From: Blastopirellula sp. J2-11
GTDB lineage: Bacteria; Planctomycetota; Planctomycetia; Pirellulales; Pirellulaceae
Length of the DNA: 64,000 bases
Assembly (NCBI RefSeq): GCF_024584705.1
Contig: NZ_CP097384.1
Location: 1,922,001-1,986,000 of the forward strand
Direction of reading: 5' to 3'
The notes beneath the pieces are model-generated. The model ran no database searches and was not told where the DNA came from. It saw nothing but the letters and a program-made list of their open reading frames with translations. Position numbers and translations under genes: made by a program. Shown here piece by piece: positions 46,769 through 55,639 of this stretch; position 1 is the stretch's first letter, and the number at the start of each line of letters is the position of its first letter.

Positions 46769-47194
46769 TTATTTCTTCAAGTCAAACTCAAATCGGTCAG
46801 CATCCCCTTCCGTCACTTCAATTTGCAGCGGCGTCGTTTGTTCGCTTTGGAACTTTCGAGGAATCAGGCTGGATTGAGCTTTCTTCGCGACGGGGAGCTG
46901 ATCGGAATTGTCAAGCGGAGCGACGTTGCTGAGGTCCATCGGCGGATGGACGACCACCTTGTAGGCGCCGAACGGCACATGCTCGAAGTTCGCCTCGCCG
47001 TTCGAGGTGATCTTGGCGCCGCCGCCGGCGCCGGAAAGATCGATCAGACCTTCGTCGATCGGAGATCCCCCAGACAAGATCTGAATCACGATCGGTTTGC
47101 CGGGATCGAGTGGGCGACCAAGGCTGGGGCCGCAACCCAAACAAAGCAAGCAGCCGGCGACGCCGACCCAAGTTAGATGGAATGCATTTGTCAC
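46769..47194 (-). CDS. Small lipoprotein, tandem array unit 1
   Basis: 141 aa from a GTG at 47194, with CGGGAG 7 bp upstream. Lipobox GCLLCLGC. Shared blocks GRPLDPGKPIVIQIL, LSGAGGGAKI, GEANFEHVPFGAYKVVVH and TTPLQIEVTEGDADRFEFDL. It lies 61 bp after its DUF1559 gene, the tightest of the three. Confidence 0.82.
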   Translation of the reverse strand: MTNAFHLTWVGVAGCLLCLGCGPSLGRPLDPGKPIVIQILSGGSPIDEGLIDLSGAGGGAKITSNGEANFEHVPFGAYKVVVHPPMDLSNVAPLDNSDQLPVAKKAQSSLIPRKFQSEQTTPLQIEVTEGDADRFEFDLKK

Positions 47195-47255
47195 AAGACG
47201 CTCCCGAGTAACCAATTCAAATACCGGTAGATGCTGCGCGAATCGCGATCGTCCC

Positions 47256-48281
47256 CTAGTAGGGACCGATCACTTCGCCGTCGTCGCGAACCGACAGGGC
47301 AGACAGCAACGTGAAATCGATCGTTTGCGGAATGAAGTGAACCGAACCATCGGCGAAAACCGCTTGAACGCCGCCAGGGTGGAACGAATTCAAGATGGTA
47401 TTCGGCGCATACTGGTTGTAGGCGTTCGACGGCGAGCCTGATTTCCAGAACGAGTTGGGGACGACGCGGACCGTGGTGATGCCGGAAGCATAGATCTCGC
47501 CGCTATACGTGGCGATATCTGTCGTAGAAGTGTAGTGAGTCTCGTGGTTGAAAACCCAACCGTGCCAACCGCCTAACGGATTGGTGCTCTTTTCAACGCC
47601 GTCGACTTGTCCCGACTGCTCGGCGATGAGAATCGTGTTGGAAGTGCCGTCCAGACACTCTTGCAGGCCGATTCCCTTCAAGGTTCGCATCATGCCATTT
47701 TCGCAAAAGGCGCCGTTCCTCACCGCCGTCGAGGTGGTGCAGAGATTATCGCGGTGGGCTGGATCCGGAAAGGCGCCGACGATGCCGACGTAGTCCATCA
47801 CTTGACAATCGATATCGACGCCGCCTGACGTTCGACCGCTCAACGAGATGTCTTTGCGATTGGTCATCTCGAAGGCGCTGGAGGGACACTGAAACATTGG
47901 CACGCGCAGGTCGGACAGCACCTGAGGAGTCGATGAGTGCGCCCAGAACGAACCATGTGCATGATCGAGTTGCTGATAGGCCGATGTCTGTTCGATGTAA
48001 GGAAGAATCGCGACGCGCCAATTCGAGGCGTTTTTCTGGTCCCCAGCGACTGACGAAGAAGTAGCGCCTGCCCCCGCCGGAAAGCGCCCGTACGTATCGT
48101 GATAGTTCTGCATCGCCAGGCCGATCTGCTTCAGATTGTTTTGGCAAGACATCCGCCGCGCGGCTTCGCGCGCCTGCTGAACGGCCGGTAACAACAGAGC
48201 GATTAAGACGCCGATGATGGCGATGACCACCAGGAGCTCAACGAGCGTAAAACCACAGGAAGAACGATGTCGAACAACCAT
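47256..48281 (-). CDS. DUF1559 prepilin-like protein, tandem array unit 1
   Basis: 341 aa, ATG at 48281. Prepilin signal [16 protein letters not shown], then QNNLKQIGLAMQNYHDTYGRFPAGAG. C-terminal HPGGVQAVFADG is H-X9-DG. First gene of the six-gene array; it probably carries the promoter. Its 5' part differs more from units 2 and 3 than they do from each other. Confidence 0.93.
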   Translation of the reverse strand: MVVRHRSSCGFTLVELLVVIAIIGVLIALLLPAVQQAREAARRMSCQNNLKQIGLAMQNYHDTYGRFPAGAGATSSSVAGDQKNASNWRVAILPYIEQTSAYQQLDHAHGSFWAHSSTPQVLSDLRVPMFQCPSSAFEMTNRKDISLSGRTSGGVDIDCQVMDYVGIVGAFPDPAHRDNLCTTSTAVRNGAFCENGMMRTLKGIGLQECLDGTSNTILIAEQSGQVDGVEKSTNPLGGWHGWVFNHETHYTSTTDIATYSGEIYASGITTVRVVPNSFWKSGSPSNAYNQYAPNTILNSFHPGGVQAVFADGSVHFIPQTIDFTLLSALSVRDDGEVIGPY

Positions 48282-48997
48282 GAGAAAACCTCTAGAGGGA
48301 TGACGGCAATAGGAGAGAGAAAAGTAAGGACATAGGAGAATTAGGCCGGTTGACGATGATTGCCTCTCGGGGCTGATACTACGTGATATCTAAATGGCCA
48401 GAAAAAAAGCGAAAGTCGGTGGGGTGGATGAAAAGACAAGATACGCAATTGCTGTACCGTGGATCGATAATCCAGGGAAAGCTGCGACGGCGAATGCCGG
48501 CGAAACTATTCGAGCAGATGAAGATAGCTATAGCAAGCGATTAATGAGGACTTTCCTCTCGTTGTTACCGTTATTGAAAATAGAGGGCTCATGAATCGAT
48601 AATTGCCAGAGTTGACCTGTTATCTCTTGTGAGTGAGGAGACTGCTTAATACGGCGGCAGGAATGAGTGAAACTAGGTGACGCTTGCTCTTTTTCTACGA
48701 AGACTTCCCGCCATTTCAAACTCAGTGCTGACGAACGTGCGACCGAAAGAAATTGCCTAGCCTGTTACGGACAATTTGCGCGTTCAAGTTGCCCCAGACC
48801 GCAACGATGACGTCGGGCTCCGCCGCCGCCGCCCAAGGTCAACGGGGGAAGCCAGATTGCTGCGTCAAGCGGTTTGACCTACCTATCGCCTCCAGATTAG
48901 GCTGACCGATTCAAAAGCGAAGCTGCGCCGGCGTCCCCCTGCCACCGGCGATCTGCTGAACGGATCGAGCGGGGGCAGTTCTTTCAGAGCGCCTCCC
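48282..48997. other. Divergent intergenic region before recQ
   Basis: 716 bp with a lower-GC middle. A 66-codon plus-strand frame at 48394-48594 has no ribosome binding site or family and is not counted. The array promoter and the recQ promoter must lie here, but no clear boxes are seen. Confidence 0.5.
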
Positions 48998-51208
48998 ATG
49001 GAATCGACTTCTCTGGTCACTCACGAGCAATTGCTCTCGACCATGCAGCAATACTGGGGCTACGAAGGGTTTCGCCCTTTGCAGCAAGAAGCGATGCAGG
49101 CCGTTCTGGACGATCGCGATTCGGTGGTTGTGATGCCGACCGGCGGCGGAAAGTCGCTTTGCTACCAGGTCCCTGCCCTTTGTAAGCCAGGTCTGGCGGT
49201 CGTCGCTTCGCCGTTGATCTCGTTGATGAAAGATCAAGTCGACGCGCTGACTGCCTGCGGCATTCAAGCGGCCTGTATTAACAGCACGATCACCGCCGAA
49301 GAGCGTCGCCAGATTGCTGCTGATATTCGCAGTGGATCGATGCGCGTCTTGTACCTGGCGCCAGAGCGACTGCTTTCGGAGCGAATGCTCGACTTTTTGG
49401 CCGGCGCCGACGTCTCGTTTTTTGCGATCGACGAATCGCACTGCATCAGCGAATGGGGGCACGACTTCCGTCCCGAGTATCGCATGATGAAGATGCTCAA
49501 AGAAAACTTCCCCGGCGTCGGCGTGCATGCCTACACGGCGACCGCGACCGAGCGAGTTCGGCATGACATCGCACAGCAGTTGGGGCTGGTCGATCCCGAA
49601 CTGTTAGTCGGTTCGTTCGATCGTCCGAACTTGAACTACCGCATCCTGCGCCGCGGCGATCGTTTGGCCCAGATCCAAGAAGTGATCGCGCGGCATCCCA
49701 ACGAGTCGGGCATCGTCTATTGCATTCGCCGCGCTGATGTTGAATCGATCGCCGAACAATTGAATGCGGCCGGTGTCAAAGCGCTCCCCTACCACGCCGG
49801 GCTCAGTGATGTTCAGCGACAACAGAATCAAGAAGCGTTCATCCAAGAGCGAACCGACGTAATCGTCGCGACGGTCGCCTTTGGCATGGGAATCGACAAG
49901 TCGAACGTGCGTTACGTCATCCATGCCGGCATGCCGAAGTCATTAGAAAGTTATCAGCAGGAAAGTGGCCGCGGCGGTCGTGACGGTTTGGAAGCGGAGT
50001 GCGTGCTGCTCTACTCTAGCGGCGACTTGGTGACCTGGAAACGTATGCTGGGCGATTTGCCAGACGCCGCGCAGCAAGCGGCGATGCGTTCACTCGACGC
50101 ACTCGATCACTTTTGCATCGGGACCGAATGTCGCCACCGCATGTTAGTCAGCTACTTTGGCCAGGAACTGGAAGCCGAAGAGTGCGAAGCGTGCGACGTT
50201 TGTCTGGGGACGGTGGATCTGGTCGAAGATGCTACCGTGCTTGGACAAAAGATTCTGTCGTCCATTCTGCGGACCGGCGAGCGGTTTGGCGCCGATCACA
50301 ACGCCAAGGTTCTTTGCGGTTCTCGCGATAAGCGAGTGCTGGAGCTGGATCACGATAAGCTGAGCACCTATGGCCTGCTGCAAAACGAAAGTATCCGCAG
50401 CGTTCGTATGTGGATCGAACAACTGGCCGGCGGACGTTATCTGGTCAAGACCGGCGAATACAACGTTTTGAAAGTGACCGAAGCGGGGCGAGAATTGTTG
50501 CGCGGCGAAGTGACGCCGAAGCTGACCAAGCCCGATGCGGACGAAAAGCCAGGCGCCGAGAAAAGCGGCGGTTCTAAGCGACCGCGCAGGGCCGATGACT
50601 GGGAAGGAGTCGATCGCGAACTGTTCGAGTCGTTGCGCACGCTTCGCCGCGAAAAGGCGGAAGAAGCCGGAATTCCCGCCTACATCGTCTTTGGCGACAG
50701 CTCTCTCCGCGAAATGGCGCGGCATCGCCCGGCGACGCTCGAAAACTTTCGCCTGATCAAAGGCGTCGGTGATAAGAAGTGCCAGGACTATGGCGAAGTC
50801 TTCACTCAGCACATCGTCAACTATTGCCAGCAGCATGGGCTGGAAGTGGAGGCAATGGAAGTGCAAGTGATCGCCGCTCCCCGCCGCGAGCCCCCCAAGA
50901 ATCAATCGAAAGCCTTGAAGGACGCGTTCACTCTGTTCGCCAAAGGACAAACCGTCAACGAAGTCGCCAACGTCATTGGCCGCGCCGAATCAACCGTGCA
51001 AGGCTATCTCGAACAATTCATCCGTGAAGAAAAACTGGAAGACCCCACGGCCTGGGTCACCGGCGAAGTCGCGCGCCGCGTCGAAGCGGCGATCGAAGAA
51101 TGCGGAACCGGCGGACTACGGCCGATCTATGAGCACTTGAATGAAGAAGTGCCGTATGATGAGATCCGAATCGTCGCGGCGTGTTTGCAGAACCGCGATT
51201 CGGTTTAA
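48998..51208 (+). CDS. recQ: ATP-dependent DNA helicase RecQ
   Basis: 736 aa. Walker A MPTGGGKSLCYQ (~46-57), DESHCISEWGHDFRPEY (DExH box, ~146-162), TATATERV, and VATVAFGMGIDKSNVRYVIH. QESGRGGRDG is motif VI. A zinc-binding Cys cluster (CRH, CEAC, CDVC) follows, then the RQC winged helix, an HRDC domain (ELFESLRTLRREKAEEAGIP) and a C-terminal helix-turn-helix (GQTVNEVANVIGRAESTVQ). It unwinds DNA in recombination and fork repair. Longer than E. coli RecQ because of the extra HTH domain, known in many bacterial RecQ. Monocistronic. Confidence 0.96.
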   Translation: MESTSLVTHEQLLSTMQQYWGYEGFRPLQQEAMQAVLDDRDSVVVMPTGGGKSLCYQVPALCKPGLAVVASPLISLMKDQVDALTACGIQAACINSTITAEERRQIAADIRSGSMRVLYLAPERLLSERMLDFLAGADVSFFAIDESHCISEWGHDFRPEYRMMKMLKENFPGVGVHAYTATATERVRHDIAQQLGLVDPELLVGSFDRPNLNYRILRRGDRLAQIQEVIARHPNESGIVYCIRRADVESIAEQLNAAGVKALPYHAGLSDVQRQQNQEAFIQERTDVIVATVAFGMGIDKSNVRYVIHAGMPKSLESYQQESGRGGRDGLEAECVLLYSSGDLVTWKRMLGDLPDAAQQAAMRSLDALDHFCIGTECRHRMLVSYFGQELEAEECEACDVCLGTVDLVEDATVLGQKILSSILRTGERFGADHNAKVLCGSRDKRVLELDHDKLSTYGLLQNESIRSVRMWIEQLAGGRYLVKTGEYNVLKVTEAGRELLRGEVTPKLTKPDADEKPGAEKSGGSKRPRRADDWEGVDRELFESLRTLRREKAEEAGIPAYIVFGDSSLREMARHRPATLENFRLIKGVGDKKCQDYGEVFTQHIVNYCQQHGLEVEAMEVQVIAAPRREPPKNQSKALKDAFTLFAKGQTVNEVANVIGRAESTVQGYLEQFIREEKLEDPTAWVTGEVARRVEAAIEECGTGGLRPIYEHLNEEVPYDEIRIVAACLQNRDSV

Positions 51209-51223
51209 GTCGCGGCGTCATGT

Positions 51224-51508
51224 TCTTCTTAGCCCGCTGCGCGAGTTTTGAGGTTGCGCTATTTGGCCGAACGGATTCCGGTTGGCCCGGATAGCTCCGC
51301 TATCGGGGCCGACGAAGTCGGTAAGAGGCATCGAGCCGCGGTCGAACCTAGAACGGTGGTTGCCGCGCCGTTTGAAATGGCGAAATGGCCCCGAACTGCA
51401 TACCAGGAACCCATGCCTCTTACGGCTGCGCCGCCCCGATAGCCGAGCTATCGCGGCCAACCGATGAAATAGCGCAACTTCAAAATGCGCGCAGCGGGCT
51501 ACGAAGAG
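51224..51508. repeat. Nested inverted-repeat element (outer arms)
   Basis: About 41-bp imperfect outer arms (51224-51264 and 51467-51508; shared TAGCCCGCTGCGCG and TTGCGCTATTT) enclose the MITE-like repeat. TAGCCCGC and GCGCAAGC words recur in the palindrome at 39856, and the left arm matches 10097-10137 in reverse. Confidence 0.85.
51279..51463. repeat. MITE-like dispersed repeat, copy 2
   Basis: 185 bp, same as 9788-9973 with scattered differences (for example AGAACGG for TGATAGCGG); inverted ends GGTTGGCCCGGATAGCTC and its partner at 51446-51463. Confidence 0.88.
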
Positions 51509-51534
51509 TGCGATTCGTCAGGCCAAGTCCTGAC

Positions 51535-52446
51535 CTACATCGAGTGCAGCGCTTGAATGCTTTCTTTCACAGCGGCGGCCGAGCGTTGAAACGCCGCTTG
51601 TTCTTCTTCCAACAAGACGGGGAACAAGATGCGGGTGATGCCGGCGCGGCCGATCACCGCCGGTAGCGATAAGCAAACATCTTCAACACCCAGGAACCCG
51701 TCGATCCGCACGCTGACCGGCATCGTATGTTTCAGATCGTAGACGATGCTGTCGACAATCATCATCGTCGCTAGGGCGATTCCGTAGTTGGTGTGCCCTT
51801 TCAGGCCGGAAACCTGGTAACCCATCGAGACCGTCTGTTGAAACAGTTTGGCCGACATGTCGCTGGGGTAAAACCGTTGCCCGCCGGTCATCGCGACCGA
51901 ATGAGCGGCGAACTGCGTGTCGCCATGCTCGCCCAAGATGTAGGCGCGGATATCGTCGGAATGGATCCCTAGCTCGGATGACAACAGAGCGCGGTAGCGA
52001 ACGCTATCGAGCAGCGTGCCGGTGCCGATGACGCGCCCTGGCGGGAAGCCTGACAATTGAATCGCGGCGTAAGTTAACGCGTCGACCGGATTGCTCACCA
52101 TAATCAAGATCGCGCCGGGGCTGGCGGCGGCTAGTGGAGGAATCCATTGCTCAAGGATCGCAAAGTTCTCGGCCGCAAGTTCGGTTCGCTTGCGCGTTGG
52201 GTCTCCATACGGAACGGAAGCGGTGAAGACGATCAGGTCTGAATTCTCTGAATCGGCGATCTGGCCAGCGCGAATGCGCATGTTGCTGTTTTGCATGGCG
52301 CTGGCGTTGGACAAGTCGATCGCTTCCCCTTCGGCTTTCGCCAAGTTGCGATTGAGCAGCAGTAGTTCGGTCGCCAGCGGATTGATGGTCGCGGCGAATG
52401 CGATCGCCGAGCCGACGTGACCTGTGCCGACGATACTGATTTTCAT
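51535..52446 (-). CDS. Lactate/malate dehydrogenase family protein of uncertain specificity
   Basis: 303 aa. NAD-binding ISIVGTGHVGSAIAF (~3-17), catalytic His in ILGEHGDTQF (~171-180), substrate Arg in LDSVRYRALL (~147) and loop Arg in PTRKRTEL. The mobile loop starts FTASVPYGDP; the residue that sets substrate choice (Gln in LDH, Arg in MDH) aligns with Tyr, possibly with a one-residue insertion. So neither lactate nor malate can be assumed; a related 2-hydroxyacid is possible. Convergent with recQ across the nested repeat. Confidence 0.87.
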   Translation of the reverse strand: MKISIVGTGHVGSAIAFAATINPLATELLLLNRNLAKAEGEAIDLSNASAMQNSNMRIRAGQIADSENSDLIVFTASVPYGDPTRKRTELAAENFAILEQWIPPLAAASPGAILIMVSNPVDALTYAAIQLSGFPPGRVIGTGTLLDSVRYRALLSSELGIHSDDIRAYILGEHGDTQFAAHSVAMTGGQRFYPSDMSAKLFQQTVSMGYQVSGLKGHTNYGIALATMMIVDSIVYDLKHTMPVSVRIDGFLGVEDVCLSLPAVIGRAGITRILFPVLLEEEQAAFQRSAAAVKESIQALHSM

Positions 52447-52733
52447 GGAAAGGTTGTTCCTTTTCGGGGGCGGCTGGAATCCTAAGTATAACCCTGTTGC
52501 GTCGTGAGAGACGTTTTCCTTATGGCGGCGAATAGGGTGGGCTTACACGGAAAGTACCGGGGGTGAAGCGTCAGCGAAGCGCCCCAATCGCGATCTTTGG
52601 CATTTTAGGGAATGACCAGCTTGCGACGCTCCCATTTGGATACCAAGGTTGGGGGAAGGTGGCTTGGTCGCTTTTCGCCGCTTCTGATAGGTATGAAGTG
52701 CAGATTCGCCAACAAGATCGATGCGAGGAATTC

Positions 52734-53516
52734 ATGAAACGCAAATTTTTAAAATTGTTCATCGCAACGGTTTTGTGTGCATTGGTCACAAGCGCAGCGC
52801 CGGCAGAGAGCAATGGGAAGGAGAGCGCCATGGTCAAGCCGAAGGTGATTTTCTTTGACGTCAACGAAACGCTGCTCGATTTAGAATCGATGCAAGATTC
52901 GGTCGCAAAGGCGTTAGGGGGACGCAAGGATTTGCTCCCGTTGTGGTTTTCGACAATGTTGCATCACTCATTGGTCGACAGCGCGACCGGCCAATACCAT
53001 CCCTTTGGCGACATCGGCACGGCGGCGCTGATGATGGTGGCCGAAGCGAACGGCATTGCGTTGACGGAAGCCGACGCCAGAGCGGCGATTGTCACGCCGA
53101 TGCTGCAATTGCCGCCGCACCCGGATGTGGTGAAAGGTTTGCAGGCGTTGAAAGACCAGGGTTACACGTTGGTCAGCCTGACAAACTCCACCAACAAGGG
53201 AGTGCAGACGCAATTTGAAAACGCCGGCCTCACCGAGCTTTTTGATCGTCGTTTAAGCATCGAAGACATCCAGATCTACAAGCCGCATCTGCAGACCTAT
53301 GAATGGGCGGCCAAACAACTGGATGTAAACTTGGACGAGACCTTGATGGTCGCCGCCCATGGTTGGGATGTGGCCGGCGCCAAAGCGGCCGGCATGCAGA
53401 CAGCATTCGTCGCACGACCAGGCAAAGTGATGTATCCGCTCGGAATGAAGCCGGACTATGTTGTCAGCGATCTTGTTGAGTTGGCGGAAACCCTGAAGAA
53501 GAGCGACAACGAATAG
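52734..53516 (+). CDS. Secreted HAD-superfamily (haloacid dehalogenase type II-like) hydrolase
   Basis: 260 aa from the ATG at 52734 with GAGG upstream; the frame is open to 52563 but that part lacks a signal. The signal peptide LKLFIATVLCALVTSAAPAE is followed by the HAD nucleophile FFDVNETLLDLESM (~39-51; DxN rather than DxD), SLTNSTNKG (~145), IYKPHLQTYEWA (Lys ~180) and MVAAHGWDVAGAKAAGM. DxN fits L-2-haloacid dehalogenases (Asn for the second Asp). Export of a dehalogenase-like enzyme is unusual. An upstream 287-bp gap has no gene. Confidence 0.86.
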   Translation: MKRKFLKLFIATVLCALVTSAAPAESNGKESAMVKPKVIFFDVNETLLDLESMQDSVAKALGGRKDLLPLWFSTMLHHSLVDSATGQYHPFGDIGTAALMMVAEANGIALTEADARAAIVTPMLQLPPHPDVVKGLQALKDQGYTLVSLTNSTNKGVQTQFENAGLTELFDRRLSIEDIQIYKPHLQTYEWAAKQLDVNLDETLMVAAHGWDVAGAKAAGMQTAFVARPGKVMYPLGMKPDYVVSDLVELAETLKKSDNE

Positions 53517-53580
53517 CCGCCGGTATCCGATTTTCTGCGTAGTAACCGGGGCTATCGGACGGATTGGGGGCCAATTTCGC

Positions 53581-54102
53581 CTAGATCAAATCAACTTTCC
53601 GCTTCTGTCGCCGCGTCTTCCGTTGGCACTCTAGGCAAGTTCCGTTGACGATGAACTTGTGGCCGGTGACGCGGAAGCCTTGTTCGCGGGCGACAGCGTC
53701 GCGCAGGCGGACCAGTTCTTCGCTGTGGAACTCGGACAATTTGCCGCACTGGGTGCAGTAAAGATGGTCATGGTCGGGGTAGCCGTAGTCATGTTCGTAA
53801 ACGGCTCGGCCGCCGATGTCCATCTTGCGCAGCAGGCCGGCTTCGACAAGCTCGTTCAGCGTGCGATAGACGGTCGGGCGACTCACCCGTTTGGGGCCGG
53901 CGTCGCGTTGGGCTAACTCTTCAATCAGTGCGTCAGCGTCAAAATGTTCATGCTTGCTGAAGACGTGCTCAACCAGAATGCGGCGGGGCTGCGTGATTCG
54001 CTTCCCCTTGGCCTGAAGATATTCTTCAAAACGCTCCATCGGGGGTAATGCGACGTCTACGGTGGTCAGTGCGTACGATTCGCTGAGATGCGACTGGGAC
54101 AT
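53581..54102 (-). CDS. Fur-family metal-dependent regulator
   Basis: 173 aa. The winged helix (~20-100) has GKRITQPRRILVEHVFSKHEHFDADAL and VSRPTVYRTLNELVEAGLL. The C-terminal dimer domain has the metal site HDYGYPDHDHLYCTQCGKL (His and CxxC) and a second CLEC near the end, a structural zinc. Fur, Zur and PerR cannot be told apart here. Its own promoter region contains inverted repeats (54138-54218) that may bind it. Confidence 0.93.
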   Translation of the reverse strand: MSQSHLSESYALTTVDVALPPMERFEEYLQAKGKRITQPRRILVEHVFSKHEHFDADALIEELAQRDAGPKRVSRPTVYRTLNELVEAGLLRKMDIGGRAVYEHDYGYPDHDHLYCTQCGKLSEFHSEELVRLRDAVAREQGFRVTGHKFIVNGTCLECQRKTRRQKRKVDLI

Positions 54103-54137
54103 GCTGGTCTCAAATTACGGTAGCGATACTAGCAGGC

Positions 54138-54218
54138 TTATTGAGACTCTTTCCCAACAAGGAATCTCGTTTAGAGGCCCATAGTTAGGAGAATTGGGGC
54201 TATGGGCAGTCTCAATAA
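54138..54218. promoter_or_regulatory. Inverted repeats upstream of the Fur-family gene
   Basis: Perfect 11-bp outer arms TTATTGAGACT (54138-54148) and AGTCTCAATAA (54208-54218) enclose an 8-bp perfect stem GCCCATAG/CTATGGGC (54177-54184, 54200-54207). It lies 36 bp before the gene, so it could be an operator or fold as RNA. The AT-rich arms resemble Fur boxes only loosely. Confidence 0.45.
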
Positions 54219-54271
54219 GGAATTGTAGACGCATAGGCGTTATTTGCAACGGGCGGCTCGCAGCGCGCAGA

Positions 54272-54308
54272 AAAAAACCGGCGAGCCATCCGAGCTGCGC
54301 CGGTTTTC
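54272..54308 (-). terminator. Terminator of flgM
   Basis: Minus-strand stem AAAACCGGCG/CGCCGGTTTT followed by a T-run (54272-54278), 46 bp after the flgM stop. Confidence 0.82.
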
Positions 54309-54354
54309 GAGACGTTGATTTGTAGGGCCCGGGGGGGCCGAAAGTTCGACTGGA

Positions 54355-54636
54355 TTAGCCGAATTCGTCGAGCAAACGTTCCAGTGCGATATCGAGCTTG
54401 TCATCGCTAAAGTAGCTGCCGTCTGCGATTTGCGCTTTGATCTGGGCGACCTTGTCAGCCCGAATATCCGGCGTTTCACGAACGCGGCTGACGATATCGG
54501 CTTCGGCCGAAATATCGACTTGATCGACGGTGTCGAAACGCGATGTCGGTTCCAGCGTCTGCGTAGCGCCACCGGCGCGATGCGGACCGCTAATCGACTG
54601 AGGACCGTGCAATTGAGTTGGGCCGTTGATGTACAT
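54355..54636 (-). CDS. flgM: FlgM-like anti-sigma-28 factor
   Basis: 93 aa with AGGAAAAG before the ATG. The C-terminal ~45 residues match FlgM: ETPDIRADKVAQIKAQIADG and SYFSDDKLDIALERLLDEF. The N-terminal part (GPTQLHGPQSISGPH) is Gly/Pro/Gln-rich and disordered-looking, as in FlgM. FlgM binds FliA and is exported through the flagellar apparatus. No other flagellar genes lie in the window, so it is isolated. Terminator on the 3' side. Confidence 0.87.
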   Translation of the reverse strand: MYINGPTQLHGPQSISGPHRAGGATQTLEPTSRFDTVDQVDISAEADIVSRVRETPDIRADKVAQIKAQIADGSYFSDDKLDIALERLLDEFG

Positions 54637-55639
54637 AAAGCTTTTCCTACTCCCTTCGGGCGCTGTGGAACCGTTTACTACCGTTTGCGGGCGTCAGTAT
54701 TCAGTTCCGTTTCGTCCAGGCGTTGTTGACCGGAAATTGGAGGCCCCAGCTAGTCATTTATCTGAAAGTCAGGTAGTGACCGCTTCCGTGCCTCAAAAAT
54801 ATAGTTCAAAGCTTGCCGCTGAGCGCCGCTTTCCGTGTCTAGCCGACAATCCATGCGAAGCGTGAGACTTCGCGGCTCGAGAATAGCGTAAGCACTACTC
54901 TCATCGACATGCTAGCACCGGCGCTGGATCGCAAATGGTTGATTTCTTGTTGTAACAACTCGCGGGGAGCTTATCGAACGGCGAAAGTTTGTCGCCTTTG
55001 TGCATCACGTTGAGCGAACTCAACAGGCTTGCAGTCTTCGGGCCACGTCCCCACTTGATCATTTGTTCAGTTGTCTGGTCGTAATTGTTACGTCCCGACC
55101 CCAAACCATGTTCGCGAATTTGGCGCCAAACGCTTTGAACCGGTTATGCCGGTCGCCGTTTATAGAAAATGCGGGTTTGTGAATCAACAGCAACTGCGAC
55201 ACGCGGTCGCGTCTACTTGAGACGATTCTGACGGTTCGGCCGAGAAACTTTTTGCGTTGTAGTGAATCTGCGTAAGTTGCAGGCCGCCGGGATAGCGACC
55301 GCGGTCCCAGGTGTCATGCGGCTAGCTTGCGCGCAGACAGCAAAAAAACTTTCTGGATTTTGCGACCCTGTCCAGCAGTTGGCGGCGCTGGTCTGCCAAT
55401 TTTGCACCCAACCGTTCCAAAGCGATTGTCAAATCTACAATGACGGCGTCTAACTGGAATCGATTGCAGCTGGGGGTGTGGTTCTCCGCAAAGGCGGGAG
55501 CCCATGCGAAAAGGTTGAACCCTTTTCGTCTGCGAAACGTCCAATAGATAGATGCGGACGTTAACCATTCAGCGGTGAAGGATCATCGCCTCCCAAGCTA
55601 CAGGGATTCGTAGCGGACTTCATTTAAGGAGTTCGCGCC
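54637..55639. other. Gene-free region between flgM and the 76-aa protein gene
   Basis: 1.0 kb. No complete gene. On the minus strand at ~55330-55580 a frame reads LDAVIVDLTIALERLGAKLA, like a coiled coil, but lacks a normal start; it could be a decayed gene. At 54960-55070 several short hairpins (GTTGAGTTCGCTCAAC; GGCGAAAGTTTGTCGCC) hint at a structured RNA. Neither is well supported. Confidence 0.45.

Larger units (their letters stand above)
51209..51534. other. Convergent intergenic region filled by a nested repeat
   Basis: Almost the whole stretch is the nested palindromic element at 51224-51508. Confidence 0.8.

Noticed and set aside
48394-48594. 66-codon frame beginning MARKKAKVGG
   Set aside because: No ribosome binding site, atypical composition and no recognisable family; could be real but cannot be supported.
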